The notes beneath the pieces are model-generated. The model saw nothing but the letters and a program-made list of their open reading frames with translations, was not told the origin of the DNA and ran no database searches. A stretch of DNA of 64,000 nucleotides from Saccharicrinis carchari (GTDB lineage Bacteria; Bacteroidota; Bacteroidia; Bacteroidales; Marinilabiliaceae): contig NZ_FXTB01000004.1 of assembly GCF_900182605.1 (NCBI RefSeq), positions 62,001 through 126,000 of the forward strand, written 5' to 3'. Below, piece by piece: positions 1 to 9,104 of the stretch; within the stretch, counting starts at the first letter, position 1, and every line of letters starts with the position of its first letter. A program made the translations under genes and the position numbers.

Positions 1-522
1 GAGCATATATTGCTGGCCATGGAAGATATCGTCCATACCTATATCGGACAAAAAGATTATCAACTGGCGAAGAACTTTTTATTGCACTTTATAAAAAGCG
101 AAAACAATCAGTACTCGTATCAAAATTGTTTTGTAATGGAGGAAGCCGAGCAGGTTATAGCAACCGTTAATTTATACGATGGGGCTATACTCAAAGAGTT
201 ACGCCAGCCTGTGATTGACTATATCAACGAGCAGTTTAATACATATCTGCCAATTGAGGACGAAACGCAAGCAGGCGAAATTTATATTGATTCTCTCGGT
301 GTAGATCCAAGCCAGCAAGGGAAAGGGCTAGGCCTTAAAATGTTAACGTTTTTGATAGACGAAATCGTAAACCGGAATCAGCAAACCCTCGGTCTACTGG
401 TTGATAAACATCATCCCAATGCTAAAAAGTTATACCTAAAAGCGGGCTTTAAACAAGTGGGCACTAAGGTGCTCCTCGGCAATAGTTTTGAACACTTGCA
501 AATCACCCGCAAGCCTAGATAG
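1..522 (+). CDS. GNAT family N-acetyltransferase, 5' end cut by window edge
   Basis: The reading frame is open from the first base, and the first in-frame ATG is at 19. The residues before it (EHILLA, then MEDIV) read like the usual LAMEDIV segment found well inside this acetyltransferase family, so I treat the gene as starting upstream of the window. GNAT enzymes transfer an acetyl group from acetyl-CoA to an amine. The acetyl-CoA loop is visible as DPSQQGKGLGLKML (Q/R-x-x-G-x-G/A type), followed by the typical HHPNAKKLYLKAGFKQVG segment near the C terminus. The substrate cannot be told. The gene runs convergently towards the molybdoenzyme gene. No strong terminator hairpin is visible in the 54 bases between them. 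Confidence 0.85.
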   Translation, partial: EHILLAMEDIVHTYIGQKDYQLAKNFLLHFIKSENNQYSYQNCFVMEEAEQVIATVNLYDGAILKELRQPVIDYINEQFNTYLPIEDETQAGEIYIDSLGVDPSQQGKGLGLKMLTFLIDEIVNRNQQTLGLLVDKHHPNAKKLYLKAGFKQVGTKVLLGNSFEHLQITRKPR

Positions 523-576
523 ATGAATAAATTAAGATCAGATGAAGAAACTCCGCTTCCTTAGTCTTTTTCCACT

Positions 577-3243
577 CTAATCATCTTTTTTGGCATTCTT
601 TTTCACGTACTCCATCACTAATTTTTCGTCTTCTCCTTTTAGACCTGCGCGAGCCTTCATACTGGCAATTATTCCGTACCACTGTTTTTTGGTGAAGCTT
701 TTGGGATTCTGTGGGGCATGACACACCGAACAGCTGCGGTAATAGATGCGTTCGCCCGGTTCCATATCGGCCTCTGAGAACTTGCTTTTCAGTTGCTCTA
801 CTTGCGAAGCTATACCCAGGGATTGGGGGGTAAAGAAATACTTATCTTCGATAATAAATGGCGGTTCGTAGGCCGTATTCTCCTCGGCATCGGTACACTT
901 CCTGGCATATACCAGGCAAGTGTTGGCAGTTGTGGCCTGGCTCAGTTCGCTACTGGGTTCGCTCGATGTGAGTATGTTTATGCTGCCGTTATTGCACCGC
1001 CCCTTGGAGTCGAAGCGCAACCAGTTGCCCTCTTCCAAGGCCAAAACGCCGGATCTTATATCTTCGGATATCCTTGCCCCGGCAATGCTGGCACCGCGCT
1101 CGTTATAAATCTCTATTAAATCGCCGTCTTCAATATGCCGTGCTTTGGCATCGATTGGGTTGATTAATACATGCTGCCTACCTTGTACGTTTTCCTTTTC
1201 CCTGATTTCGGAATTGGCCATTTGCGAATGCAAGCGCATGTTGGGGTGTGGGCTCACAATATGCAGCTGCCCCTCCCTGGCGTTTCCCAGAAATTCGAAA
1301 GGCTCCAAAAACTTAGGGATGGGCGGACATTTTTTCATATCGAACTCCGCAAAGGTTTGGCAATAGAGCTCTATCTTTCCCGATTTTGTGTGCAGTTTGT
1401 TATTTACCGGATCCGTGTAAAAATCGCCGTGCCGCACAAACTGCTCGGCCTCTTTGGGCACGGGCAAAGTGGTAATGCCCTTTTCCCAAAATTCCTCGAA
1501 TGGCATGGTGGCGTCCGATTTTTCGTAGGATGCTCTAATAATTTGCATAATATTTTTCCCTTCGGTAAAGCCCTCCTCCACATCAAAGATATAGGCCAGC
1601 CTCCTGAATATCTCAAAATCGTCCAGGCTCTCGCCAATGGGGTCGATTAACTTGCGCATGGCATAAATTTTATCGTTGCTGTAAGTTCCGCCCGAGGTCA
1701 AACCATTACGTTCGAGTGTTGAGGTGGCGGGCAGTACAATGTCGGCTATCTGGGCCGAGGCGCACCACCACGGATCCTGGCATATAATGGTTTCTACCTG
1801 CTTATTCAGGGCTTTTATCAGCCGGTTGGTATCCGGTTGGTGCGACATAAAATTGTTGCCCGAGTTGTATATCAGCTTCGCATCGGGATATTCGTATTTG
1901 GTGCCGTCGCGATAGAAAGATGCACCCGGGTTTTCGAGCATCTCGATGATACGTGAAGCAGGACAAAATTTATCAATCGGGTTTCGCCCCTGCGACAGGC
2001 CCAAGGGCATCGATTTACCTGACTGTAGCGTACCCCCGTTGCCATAATGAAAACTGAAGCCTACCCCTTCGCCGGGCTTACCTATTTTACCCAGCATAGC
2101 TACAAAATTAATAATTGCCCAATGCGCCAGCTCCCCGTGATCGGCCCTTTGAATGGCCCAACTGGGTGCAAACTGTGTTTTGCTATTGGCAAACAATTCT
2201 GCCAGTTCAACTATTTTCTCTGCTTTGATACCGGTAATGCTCTGGGCCCACTGTGGTGTTTTTGGTGGGGTACCATCCGCATCTCTGCCCAATAAATACG
2301 CAACAAATTTATCCAGTCCAACGGTATATTTATCCAGGTATGCCTTGTCGTGCAAGTTATTGATGTATATATGATAACTCATGGCCAGAAAAAGTGCCGT
2401 ATCGGTATTGGGCGTTATCCTGATCCATTCCGCGTCCATTTTTTTATCGGTATTGGTACGGTGGGGGTTGATAGATATAAACCGTATCCCCTTTTCCTTA
2501 AACTTTATCCAGTTGGGATACATCTGATGGTCGGCAACGCGATACTCCAGGCGGTTGTTCTTCCATGGGTCGCAGCCTATTAAAACAAAAACCTCGGTAT
2601 GGTCGTATATCGTTTTCCAGGAGCTTTGTGGCGAGTACGTTTCCATATCGCCAATAATATGGGGAAGTACTACCTGCGCCGCCCCGGCCGAATAATCGCC
2701 CTTGGTAATGGAGTGCCCGCCTATCAATCCAAAAAATCGGCCCTGCAACACATTGGGGCGGATAAAACCGGCGTGCGACCATCCACCGTAGGAACTGCTG
2801 AAAATACTCTCGTTGCCATGCTTTTTTATCACTTGTATAATGGAGTCGGCTACAAGCGTTAGGGCTTCGCTCCAGGTAATCCGTATAAAAGGTTCCTTCC
2901 CTCTTAAATGAGACTTGGTATTGCTGCCACGCCCTTCAAAAAACGATTTGCGCACCATGGGGTACATTACCCGGGTTTTGTCGTATACCCTGCTCATCAA
3001 ACCCTTGGTAAGCATCTCGTTTGGCATGGCATCAATATCCTTTAAGGGCTGCACACCAATTAACTTACCGTTTTTTATCACTGCCTTAAAAGGACCCCAG
3101 TGGCTGGCATGGGGTATCAAGGTGGTGCCGGAATCAAACACATGGTCGCAACTAAAAAGGGTAAGGCTAGCCGATGCACTAATTCCAACTGCTGCAAGGG
3201 AGGATAGTTTCAGGAAATTTCTTCGGTCGATACTCATGGTCAA
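577..3243 (-). CDS. TorA/BisC-type molybdopterin oxidoreductase with C-terminal cytochrome c haem site
   Basis: Periplasmic molybdenum enzyme of the DMSO/TMAO reductase family, 888 aa. A Tat signal is visible (DRRNFLK, residues 6-12). The SHWGPF segment after it and the absence of an N-terminal iron-sulfur cysteine motif are typical of the TorA/BisC branch. GDYSAGAAQ places the expected serine ligand of molybdenum at S185. The last ~60 residues carry a CSVCH haem-binding motif (838-842) after a spacer, so a c-type haem domain is fused to the catalytic subunit; classical TorA gets electrons from separate TorC. It lies 27 bases downstream of the porin gene on the same strand, probably one transcript. 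The substrate is not determined: an S- or N-oxide is likely from the family, but other oxyanions are possible. M1 and M3 are both possible starts. Confidence 0.9.
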   Translation of the reverse strand: MTMSIDRRNFLKLSSLAAVGISASASLTLFSCDHVFDSGTTLIPHASHWGPFKAVIKNGKLIGVQPLKDIDAMPNEMLTKGLMSRVYDKTRVMYPMVRKSFFEGRGSNTKSHLRGKEPFIRITWSEALTLVADSIIQVIKKHGNESIFSSSYGGWSHAGFIRPNVLQGRFFGLIGGHSITKGDYSAGAAQVVLPHIIGDMETYSPQSSWKTIYDHTEVFVLIGCDPWKNNRLEYRVADHQMYPNWIKFKEKGIRFISINPHRTNTDKKMDAEWIRITPNTDTALFLAMSYHIYINNLHDKAYLDKYTVGLDKFVAYLLGRDADGTPPKTPQWAQSITGIKAEKIVELAELFANSKTQFAPSWAIQRADHGELAHWAIINFVAMLGKIGKPGEGVGFSFHYGNGGTLQSGKSMPLGLSQGRNPIDKFCPASRIIEMLENPGASFYRDGTKYEYPDAKLIYNSGNNFMSHQPDTNRLIKALNKQVETIICQDPWWCASAQIADIVLPATSTLERNGLTSGGTYSNDKIYAMRKLIDPIGESLDDFEIFRRLAYIFDVEEGFTEGKNIMQIIRASYEKSDATMPFEEFWEKGITTLPVPKEAEQFVRHGDFYTDPVNNKLHTKSGKIELYCQTFAEFDMKKCPPIPKFLEPFEFLGNAREGQLHIVSPHPNMRLHSQMANSEIREKENVQGRQHVLINPIDAKARHIEDGDLIEIYNERGASIAGARISEDIRSGVLALEEGNWLRFDSKGRCNNGSINILTSSEPSSELSQATTANTCLVYARKCTDAEENTAYEPPFIIEDKYFFTPQSLGIASQVEQLKSKFSEADMEPGERIYYRSCSVCHAPQNPKSFTKKQWYGIIASMKARAGLKGEDEKLVMEYVKKNAKKDD

Positions 3244-3270
3244 TGTTTTTTTGGTTTATTTACTTCTGCG

Positions 3271-4413
3271 TTAGAAATAATACCCCAGGTTGATATTAAT
3301 AAATTGTTCTATCCCGATACTTTTATCCGGGTTGCCCGTTGAAAAAGCCTTTGTCCATTCCGAGCCAAACCAGGGCTGATTCTCCGAAAGGATATACTCC
3401 ACATAACAATACACCTTACCTGCATGCAGCAGTACCCCTAATGTGTTCGACATTGAATCTTCAAATTCTTTTTTTGTTTTATCAAAATAAGCAAAGTCGT
3501 TATATATTTGGATGTTGCTCAACACATTACCATCAACAGGAAAATTGTAAGAAAGGCCAAGGGTATACAGTTCACCTTTTGAGGCCAGTTCATACATCAA
3601 ATTATAAGCCCCCAGCGAAACAGTATCATTGTGTGCAGAGTCAATGTTTTTAGGGTTTTTCCTAAACGAAGTGGCCTGTGCCTTAAGACTGAACCCCCCG
3701 GCTTTTGCTTCGTAATGTACAGCCCAGGCGCTGTGATTTCCCATTTTTTCCGACTCTACATTGTATAAGCCCCCGTACATGGCCGATATGCCCAGCTTGT
3801 GCATAGCACGACCACTGTTGATTTTAGAAGCCATCTTAGCATTGAATTGGTTGACCTCCCTGTTGGGGCCGGTAACATCGTAGGAGTAGGTCTTATTTGA
3901 CAAGGGGGCATTGTCGCCGAATAAAAACACCTCAGAATTCTTGAAGAATGCCATTTGGTACTCTATTTTATCACCCTGGTGTATATAATTTACCCCCATA
4001 TCATAATTATCTTCCAGCCCCATGTAGTAACCCATACCCAGGTAATAGCTGTGCGAATTGTAAGGTTCAATGCCAAATGGAACCCTGGTAAGGCCAATCT
4101 TTATTTTTTTTTGTGTGTTAAACGCATAAGTAATATCACCTTTTCGTAGCAGACCACCACCATACTCTGCCGCATACAAACGGTATTCAACATCCAGCGT
4201 TAGTCCTTTGTAGTGTGCTTTGGGGCTAATGGCAAACATATCATAACCCCAATCACCCCCTCTTTTTTTCTGGCCTTCTTTCCACGACGACAATTTGTAA
4301 TTAAAGCGCAATGCCCCATGCAATTCCACCTGTGGTTTTTCCTTGTTTTCGTCCTGTCCCCTAATGGGCAAACAAATTAAGGAGGCTGTAATAAAAACGA
4401 ACAGTGTTTTCAT
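3271..4413 (-). CDS. outer-membrane beta-barrel porin-like protein
   Basis: 380-residue protein with a Sec signal peptide (about residues 1-19, ending at IRGQ), followed by alternating hydrophobic/polar strands rich in Tyr, Gly and Phe and ending in LGYYF. The C-terminal aromatic residue is the usual mark of an outer-membrane barrel. I see no TonB plug or periplasmic domain, so a passive porin is more likely than an active receptor. It is the first gene of a probable two-gene unit with the molybdoenzyme, which suggests it lets the electron acceptor or its product cross the outer membrane. That link is inferred from position only. The exact porin family is not recognised. Confidence 0.75.
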   Translation of the reverse strand: MKTLFVFITASLICLPIRGQDENKEKPQVELHGALRFNYKLSSWKEGQKKRGGDWGYDMFAISPKAHYKGLTLDVEYRLYAAEYGGGLLRKGDITYAFNTQKKIKIGLTRVPFGIEPYNSHSYYLGMGYYMGLEDNYDMGVNYIHQGDKIEYQMAFFKNSEVFLFGDNAPLSNKTYSYDVTGPNREVNQFNAKMASKINSGRAMHKLGISAMYGGLYNVESEKMGNHSAWAVHYEAKAGGFSLKAQATSFRKNPKNIDSAHNDTVSLGAYNLMYELASKGELYTLGLSYNFPVDGNVLSNIQIYNDFAYFDKTKKEFEDSMSNTLGVLLHAGKVYCYVEYILSENQPWFGSEWTKAFSTGNPDKSIGIEQFININLGYYF

Positions 4414-4465
4414 GCAGGATAAAAATTAGTAAAATCAGATTATCGTTAAAATTAACATATTTTAC

Positions 4466-4498
4466 CAAATTTATTTACTATTTTTAGGATGTTTCCAA
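4466..4498 (-). promoter_or_regulatory. candidate Bacteroidota promoter for porin/molybdoenzyme unit
   Basis: On the minus strand TAAATTTG (4473 to 4466) matches the -7 consensus TAnnTTTG. TTG lies 22 bases upstream (4498 to 4496) as a possible -33 element; the usual spacing is 19-21. The predicted start of transcription would be about 45 bases before the porin ATG. The region is shared with the divergent cytochrome gene, for which I found no clean promoter. Confidence 0.4.
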
Positions 4499-4550
4499 TA
4501 AAAATTTCCACCCCGAACTACTTGGGTTAAGTACAAATTATATTGAAAGC

Positions 4551-5156
4551 ATGGTAAAACTCTCCACTTTATTATTGGGCTGCGTGCTATTTATAACCGG
4601 GGCATGCGATGTATCGGATCGTCATCATGATGTTTACGCCAAGCTGCAACACAGTTCTGTCGATTCAACATCATACAACTCCTATAATTTATTACAGCAC
4701 GATAGGCTCGTATCTGTTGAGGAGGAGGGCTACAGTGATTTTTTTGTGCACGAACGAAAAGGAAGTATCTCCAATTATAAATGTTCCGGCTGTCATGAAG
4801 TAGAACTCGCGGAACTGAAAACCAAAGGAAACGATTTGACACATGCCGACATCCGATTATTCCACTCCAGCCTGGATGTGTTGTCGTGCTTTACCTGCCA
4901 TAACCCGGACAATCTGGACGAATTACGCTCTACATCAGGTAAAAGTATTGATTTTGACCAAAGCTATAAACTATGCAGCCAATGCCACAGCAGCCAATTC
5001 AGCGATTGGAGAGGAGGCTCGCACGGCAAAAGAATAGGTGGGTGGGTGGCACCCAGGGTTTCTAAAACTTGTGTAGAATGTCACAATCCCCATTCGCCCG
5101 GCTTTGAATCGAGGATGCCTACCTATCCGGCCCATATCCAAAAGAAAAGAAGCTGA
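4551..5156 (+). CDS. tetrahaem cytochrome c, probable lipoprotein
   Basis: 201 residues with four CxxCH haem motifs: CSGCH (78-82), CFTCH (113-117), CSQCH (142-146) and CVECH (174-178). The N terminus is a Sec signal with a possible lipobox ending at C19 (ITGAC), so the protein is probably anchored to a membrane and faces the periplasm. It is an electron carrier by family. The next gene, an iron-sulfur protein, starts one base after its stop, and an NrfD-type membrane protein follows. The most likely role is to take electrons from the menaquinol-oxidising FeS/NrfD pair and pass them to a periplasmic partner, plausibly the haem domain of the divergent molybdoenzyme. No close named family is recognised. 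The lipobox is not perfect. Confidence 0.85.
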   Translation: MVKLSTLLLGCVLFITGACDVSDRHHDVYAKLQHSSVDSTSYNSYNLLQHDRLVSVEEEGYSDFFVHERKGSISNYKCSGCHEVELAELKTKGNDLTHADIRLFHSSLDVLSCFTCHNPDNLDELRSTSGKSIDFDQSYKLCSQCHSSQFSDWRGGSHGKRIGGWVAPRVSKTCVECHNPHSPGFESRMPTYPAHIQKKRS

Positions 5157-5157
5157 C

Positions 5158-6222
5158 ATGGAACAAAAAAAATCGAATAAAAAAAACATGGCATCTCCCT
5201 TAAAAGCCAAAATAGATAATCCCCTTTTAAATAAGGATTCTGAAAAGGCATGTGCCAAGGATTCCCACACCGAAAAAACAGACGGCTACCAACAAAATTT
5301 AGATGTGAACATGAATCGTCGGGAGGCTTTCAAAAAGCTTTCCACGGGTCTGGCCTTGGGGGTAGGCGTAGTCAGTTCCTCGTGCAGCATGATGGCAAGC
5401 GAAAAGCTAAAAGAAAAATTACGCTTGAAATGGAAGGAAGAGTTCAAAGGCAACTACCGCCTGATGACAGACCTTGAAAAAAAGCAGACGGTAGAAAGGC
5501 TGGTCAGGTTGTACGAGATGAAGACCGGCACAAAAATAAGCATGTCATCGCGCAACGCCAACAAAGGGGTGCTGTACGGTTATGCATTTAACGTGAGCAA
5601 ATGCCAGGGGTATATGGATTGTGTGGATGCCTGCATAAAAGAGAATAACCTGGACCGTGAAAGCCGTATGCGATACATACGCATACACGAAATGAAAGAT
5701 GGCAAAGGTTTTAATTTTGAAGAGGCCAACGACGAATATGGCCACGAAGTGCCGGCGGCCGGGCATTTTTATATGGGCACGCAATGTTTCCACTGCGACG
5801 ATCCACCATGTGTTAAGGTATGCCCCGTGCAAGCTACCTGGAAAGAGCCCGATGGGCGTGTAGTAGTGGATTACGATTGGTGCATCGGCTGCAGGTATTG
5901 CATGGCCGCCTGTCCCTACGACGGGCGTAGATTCAATTGGGGCAAACCAATAGTGCCGGAAGAGGAAGTAGTGAGGGAACAGCATTATCTGGGAAACCGT
6001 TTGCGCAAACAGGGCGTGATGGAAAAATGTACCTTTTGTACACAACGAAGCCGTAAAGGCGAAAACCCTGCCTGCGTTGCATCTTGCCCTACAGGTGCAC
6101 GTAAATTTGGCAATTTATTGGATGCCACCAGCGATATCCGCTGGATTTTGGAAAACAAAAAGGTTTTTAGGCTCAAGGAAGAATTGGGTACCGATCCCAA
6201 ATTTTGGTATTATACCGATTAA
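5158..6222 (+). CDS. 4Fe-4S ferredoxin-type electron transfer subunit (NrfC/HybA/DsrO-like), Tat-exported
   Basis: 354-residue iron-sulfur protein. I chose ATG 5158 because it follows the cytochrome stop by one base with a purine-rich stretch before it. This leaves about 50 hydrophilic residues before the twin-arginine signal (NRREAFKKLS, R54-R55). ATG 5311, directly before that signal, is the alternative. Four cysteine clusters are visible: C139/C145/C149, C200/C203/C208/C212, C222/C225/C228/C232 and C271/C274/C286/C290. In the first, the expected second cysteine is Tyr142 (CQGYMDC), so one centre has only three of its usual ligands. Proteins of this type carry electrons between a quinol-oxidising NrfD subunit and periplasmic partners, which fits the neighbours on both sides. 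Confidence 0.88.
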   Translation: MEQKKSNKKNMASPLKAKIDNPLLNKDSEKACAKDSHTEKTDGYQQNLDVNMNRREAFKKLSTGLALGVGVVSSSCSMMASEKLKEKLRLKWKEEFKGNYRLMTDLEKKQTVERLVRLYEMKTGTKISMSSRNANKGVLYGYAFNVSKCQGYMDCVDACIKENNLDRESRMRYIRIHEMKDGKGFNFEEANDEYGHEVPAAGHFYMGTQCFHCDDPPCVKVCPVQATWKEPDGRVVVDYDWCIGCRYCMAACPYDGRRFNWGKPIVPEEEVVREQHYLGNRLRKQGVMEKCTFCTQRSRKGENPACVASCPTGARKFGNLLDATSDIRWILENKKVFRLKEELGTDPKFWYYTD

Positions 6223-6290
6223 GTCGCCCAAACTACCGGGACAGTGATTTTGAGCGTGCGAATTTTTAAAGACTATCATATAGAAAGATT

Positions 6291-7526
6291 ATGAGTATAC
6301 TACGTGTTGCCGGTCATTTTATTAAAGATTCTTTTGCAGAAGTAACCCGCGGAAGCCGGGCATATCATATCTGGATGGCATCATTAACTGTTGTCATGCT
6401 GTTCGGATTGTTCAATTACGCCAATCAGTTGGAGCACGGCCTGATAGTAACCGGAATGACCGACCGCGTAAGTTGGGGCTTGTACATATCCAACTTTACC
6501 TTTTTGGTGGGCGTAGCCGCTGCTGCTGTTATGTTGGTGTTGCCTGCCTACATTTTGGATAAGATTGATTTTAAGCAAGCGGTGCTCATTGGCGAGGGAT
6601 TGGCCGTGGCCACCCTTGTGATGTGTTTGGCCTTTGTGGTAGCTGATATGGGCGGACCGGGCCGTTTATGGCACATGATACCCGGCATAGGGGTGTTTAA
6701 TTTCCCAAACTCTTTACTCACCTGGGACGTTATCGTGCTTAACGGCTACCTGTTCCTAAACATTACCATACCCTTATATCTGCTGTTCATGATTTATCAG
6801 GGCAAAACACCAAAGCGCAAAGTATATATTCCCGGTGTGTATCTCTCCGTATTTTGGGCCGTGGGTATCCATATTGTAACGGCATTTTTGTACCAGGGAT
6901 TGCAGGCCCGCCCTTTCTGGAACAACTCGCTTTTGGGGCCTCGCTTTTTGGCATCGGCATTTGCCGCCGGTCCCGCACTGATCATCATCATATTAATAAC
7001 CATCCGTAAATTCACCCGCTTTGCTGTGGGCAGCCTTACCATTAAAAACATTGGCCTCATCGTTACCGTGGCCGCACAAATTAACCTGATTATGTTGGTG
7101 TCGGAATTGTTTAAAGAATTTTATGCGCCTACGCACCACAGCATCAGTGCCGTATATCTGTTTTTTGGTTTAGATGGAAAAACGGCCCTCCTGCCATGGA
7201 TTTGGACATCCATCGGTTTAAATATTGTTGCCACCACGGCATTAACGGTTCATAAATTAAGAAACAACTTAAAGGTGTTGCCCGTTTTGTGCGGTATGTT
7301 ATTTATTGCCGTATGGATAGAAAAAGGCTTTGGCCTAATTGTTCCCGGTTTCATCCCCGGCCCATGGGGTAAAATTACCGAATACACCCCCACCTTTACC
7401 GAAATATCCGTTACACTCGGTATTTGGGCCATGGGCGCATTTATATTTACCATCCTGGCCAAAACGGGTATCGCCATCGAACTGGGCAAAATGGTTTATA
7501 AAAAAAATAGGTTGAGTAACAATTAG
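6291..7526 (+). CDS. NrfD/PsrC-type polytopic membrane subunit, probable menaquinol dehydrogenase
   Basis: 411-residue membrane protein with about nine to ten hydrophobic segments, matching the longer HybB/DsrP-like branch of the NrfD family. These proteins bind menaquinol in the membrane and work with a four-cluster ferredoxin, which is the gene directly upstream (68 bases away). They contain no haem. With the tetrahaem cytochrome they form a three-gene module for moving electrons between the quinone pool and the periplasm. Direction cannot be read from sequence, but beside a reductase-type molybdoenzyme oxidation of menaquinol is most likely. The gene ends facing the SUI1 gene. Confidence 0.88.
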   Translation: MSILRVAGHFIKDSFAEVTRGSRAYHIWMASLTVVMLFGLFNYANQLEHGLIVTGMTDRVSWGLYISNFTFLVGVAAAAVMLVLPAYILDKIDFKQAVLIGEGLAVATLVMCLAFVVADMGGPGRLWHMIPGIGVFNFPNSLLTWDVIVLNGYLFLNITIPLYLLFMIYQGKTPKRKVYIPGVYLSVFWAVGIHIVTAFLYQGLQARPFWNNSLLGPRFLASAFAAGPALIIIILITIRKFTRFAVGSLTIKNIGLIVTVAAQINLIMLVSELFKEFYAPTHHSISAVYLFFGLDGKTALLPWIWTSIGLNIVATTALTVHKLRNNLKVLPVLCGMLFIAVWIEKGFGLIVPGFIPGPWGKITEYTPTFTEISVTLGIWAMGAFIFTILAKTGIAIELGKMVYKKNRLSNN

Positions 7527-7614
7527 TACAGCCAAGAAAAACCGGATATTTTTATGTGGCTATAGGCTTGCACATGCCGACACATCGATTACTATATGCC
7601 TCACACCACACTAC

Positions 7615-7962
7615 CTATCCTCCTGCCCGCTTGGCCTTATATCCCGCTTTTTGCAATAGCTCAAGCACCTTACCCCTAAAATCACCCTGTATCAATATTT
7701 CGCCTTCTTTTACCGTTCCACCCACACCACATTTCGATTTCAACTCTTTGCCCAACTCTTTTAAATCACTTACCTCTCCAACAAATCCCGTGATTAAAGT
7801 AACAGCTTTTCCCTTGCGCTGCTTTTTATCCAACATCACTTTTAAATTTTGCTGCTGCGGCGGCAAGGTTTCTTCGCTTTGCTCCTGATCATATTGGTAT
7901 TCGAAATCTGTATTTGTAGAAAATACAATCCCGTCCCTTTGCTTTCTATTTTTTTTGGCCAT
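7615..7962 (-). CDS. SUI1/eIF1-like translation initiation factor (YciH family)
   Basis: About 115 residues from the chosen start [11 protein letters not shown]. An upstream in-frame start at 8010 would add 16 residues with no family resemblance. The C-terminal half is the SUI1 fold: [11 protein letters not shown], then [19 protein letters not shown] and [14 protein letters not shown]. The bacterial family is related to eukaryotic eIF1 and is thought to influence initiation fidelity, but its bacterial role is not settled. It is a single-gene unit, convergent with the NrfD gene and divergent from nfnA. Confidence 0.9.
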   Translation of the reverse strand: MAKKNRKQRDGIVFSTNTDFEYQYDQEQSEETLPPQQQNLKVMLDKKQRKGKAVTLITGFVGEVSDLKELGKELKSKCGVGGTVKEGEILIQGDFRGKVLELLQKAGYKAKRAGG

Positions 7963-8143
7963 ACTCTGTTTCTTTGATTGCGAAAATACAATATAAGATG
8001 AACTATTCAAACTGCTTTTTTACGGCCGCGTTAACTGTCAGGGAAGATAAAAGGATATCTCCTTAAGAGAAGTATTTCCAGAAAGCCTTACCCTATATAA
8101 TATCGATATTCCCGTGAGGTATGGATATTTTTAAATTTTATGA

Positions 8144-8151
8144 TACTTTTG
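8144..8151 (+). promoter_or_regulatory. candidate -7 element for nfnA operon
   Basis: TACTTTTG matches TAnnTTTG; no clear -33 TTTG lies at the right distance. A start near 8158 would give a leader of about 68 bases to ATG 8226. It would exclude the far upstream start at 8121, which supports the shorter protein. Confidence 0.4.
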
Positions 8152-8225
8152 TGCGTTTTATAAATACAAATGACTTTTGTTGGCAAAAGCATAAAATTAA
8201 AATATCATTTGAATACCCCCTAATT

Positions 8226-9074
8226 ATGTTTAAGATAGTAAACAAAGAATTCTTTTCGGAGAATGTAGTAAAACTCGAAATCCATGCCCCCAGGATTGCC
8301 AAGGCACGCAGGGCCGGTCATTTTGTAATATTAAAAATCGGCGATAAAGGGGAACGCTTCCCTTTAACCATTGCCGGTGCCGACCGCGAAAAAGGCACCA
8401 TAACCTTAGTGGTTCAAAAAGTAGGTGTATCCTCGCGCAAACTGTCTGCCCTTGAGGTGGGTGATAGCATCACCGACTTGGTGGGTCCTCTCGGACAGGC
8501 TACTCACATACAACATAAAGGAACCATATTAGCCTGTGGTGGTGGTGTGGGCGTTGCGCCCTTACTGCCCATTGTAGAGGCTTACAAAAAAGCAGGCAAC
8601 CGTGTAATTACAGTAATAGCAGCCCGAAGCAAAGATTTAATTATTCTCGAAGATCAAATAAGGTCCTTTTCTGATGAGCTAATCGTAATGACAGATGACG
8701 GGTCGCATGGACAAAAAGGCTTAGTGACCGAAGGGATGGAGGCTGCCATAGCCAAAGAAAAAATAGATGAAGCCATTATTATTGGCCCGGCGGTTATGAT
8801 GAAATTTGCTGCTTTAACAACAAAAAAACATAACATCCCAACCATGGCCAGCTTAAACACCATTATGGTAGATGGAACCGGAATGTGCGGCGCATGCCGA
8901 ATTACTGTAGCCGGTAAAACCAAGTTCGTTTGCGTGGATGGCCCCGAGTTTGATGCACACGAGGTAGATTTCGACGAAATGCTGCTTCGCTTAAATGGCT
9001 ACAAAGAAATTGAAAAAGCCGCCGAAAGCAACTATTTGAAAACCAATAACGATAGCTGTCAGATTCCATCATAA
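8226..9074 (+). CDS. nfnA: ferredoxin-NADP+ reductase subunit alpha (NfnA / SudB-like)
   Basis: 282 residues from ATG 8226, which gives the family N terminus (FKIVNKEFFSENVVKLEI); an in-frame ATG at 8121 adds unrelated residues. Domains in order: FAD-binding beta-barrel (about 1-95, with RFPLTIAG), NAD-binding domain (ACGGGVGVAPLLP) and a C-terminal [2Fe-2S] motif (DGTGMCGAC then FVC) as in NfnA. With NfnB it forms the flavin-bifurcating NADH-dependent ferredoxin:NADP+ oxidoreductase; the same protein pair has also been described as sulfide dehydrogenase SudBA. The partner gene follows after 30 bases. It is cytoplasmic. Assignment to Nfn rather than another role is from the pairing and family. 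Confidence 0.87.
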   Translation: MFKIVNKEFFSENVVKLEIHAPRIAKARRAGHFVILKIGDKGERFPLTIAGADREKGTITLVVQKVGVSSRKLSALEVGDSITDLVGPLGQATHIQHKGTILACGGGVGVAPLLPIVEAYKKAGNRVITVIAARSKDLIILEDQIRSFSDELIVMTDDGSHGQKGLVTEGMEAAIAKEKIDEAIIIGPAVMMKFAALTTKKHNIPTMASLNTIMVDGTGMCGACRITVAGKTKFVCVDGPEFDAHEVDFDEMLLRLNGYKEIEKAAESNYLKTNNDSCQIPS

Positions 9075-9104
9075 ATGTAATTTTAAAGCGTAAAATATTC
9101 CGCT

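Noticed and set aside
793-2862. Several plus-strand ORFs inside the molybdoenzyme gene
   Set aside because: They are antisense shadows of a long, well-supported coding region and resemble no family.
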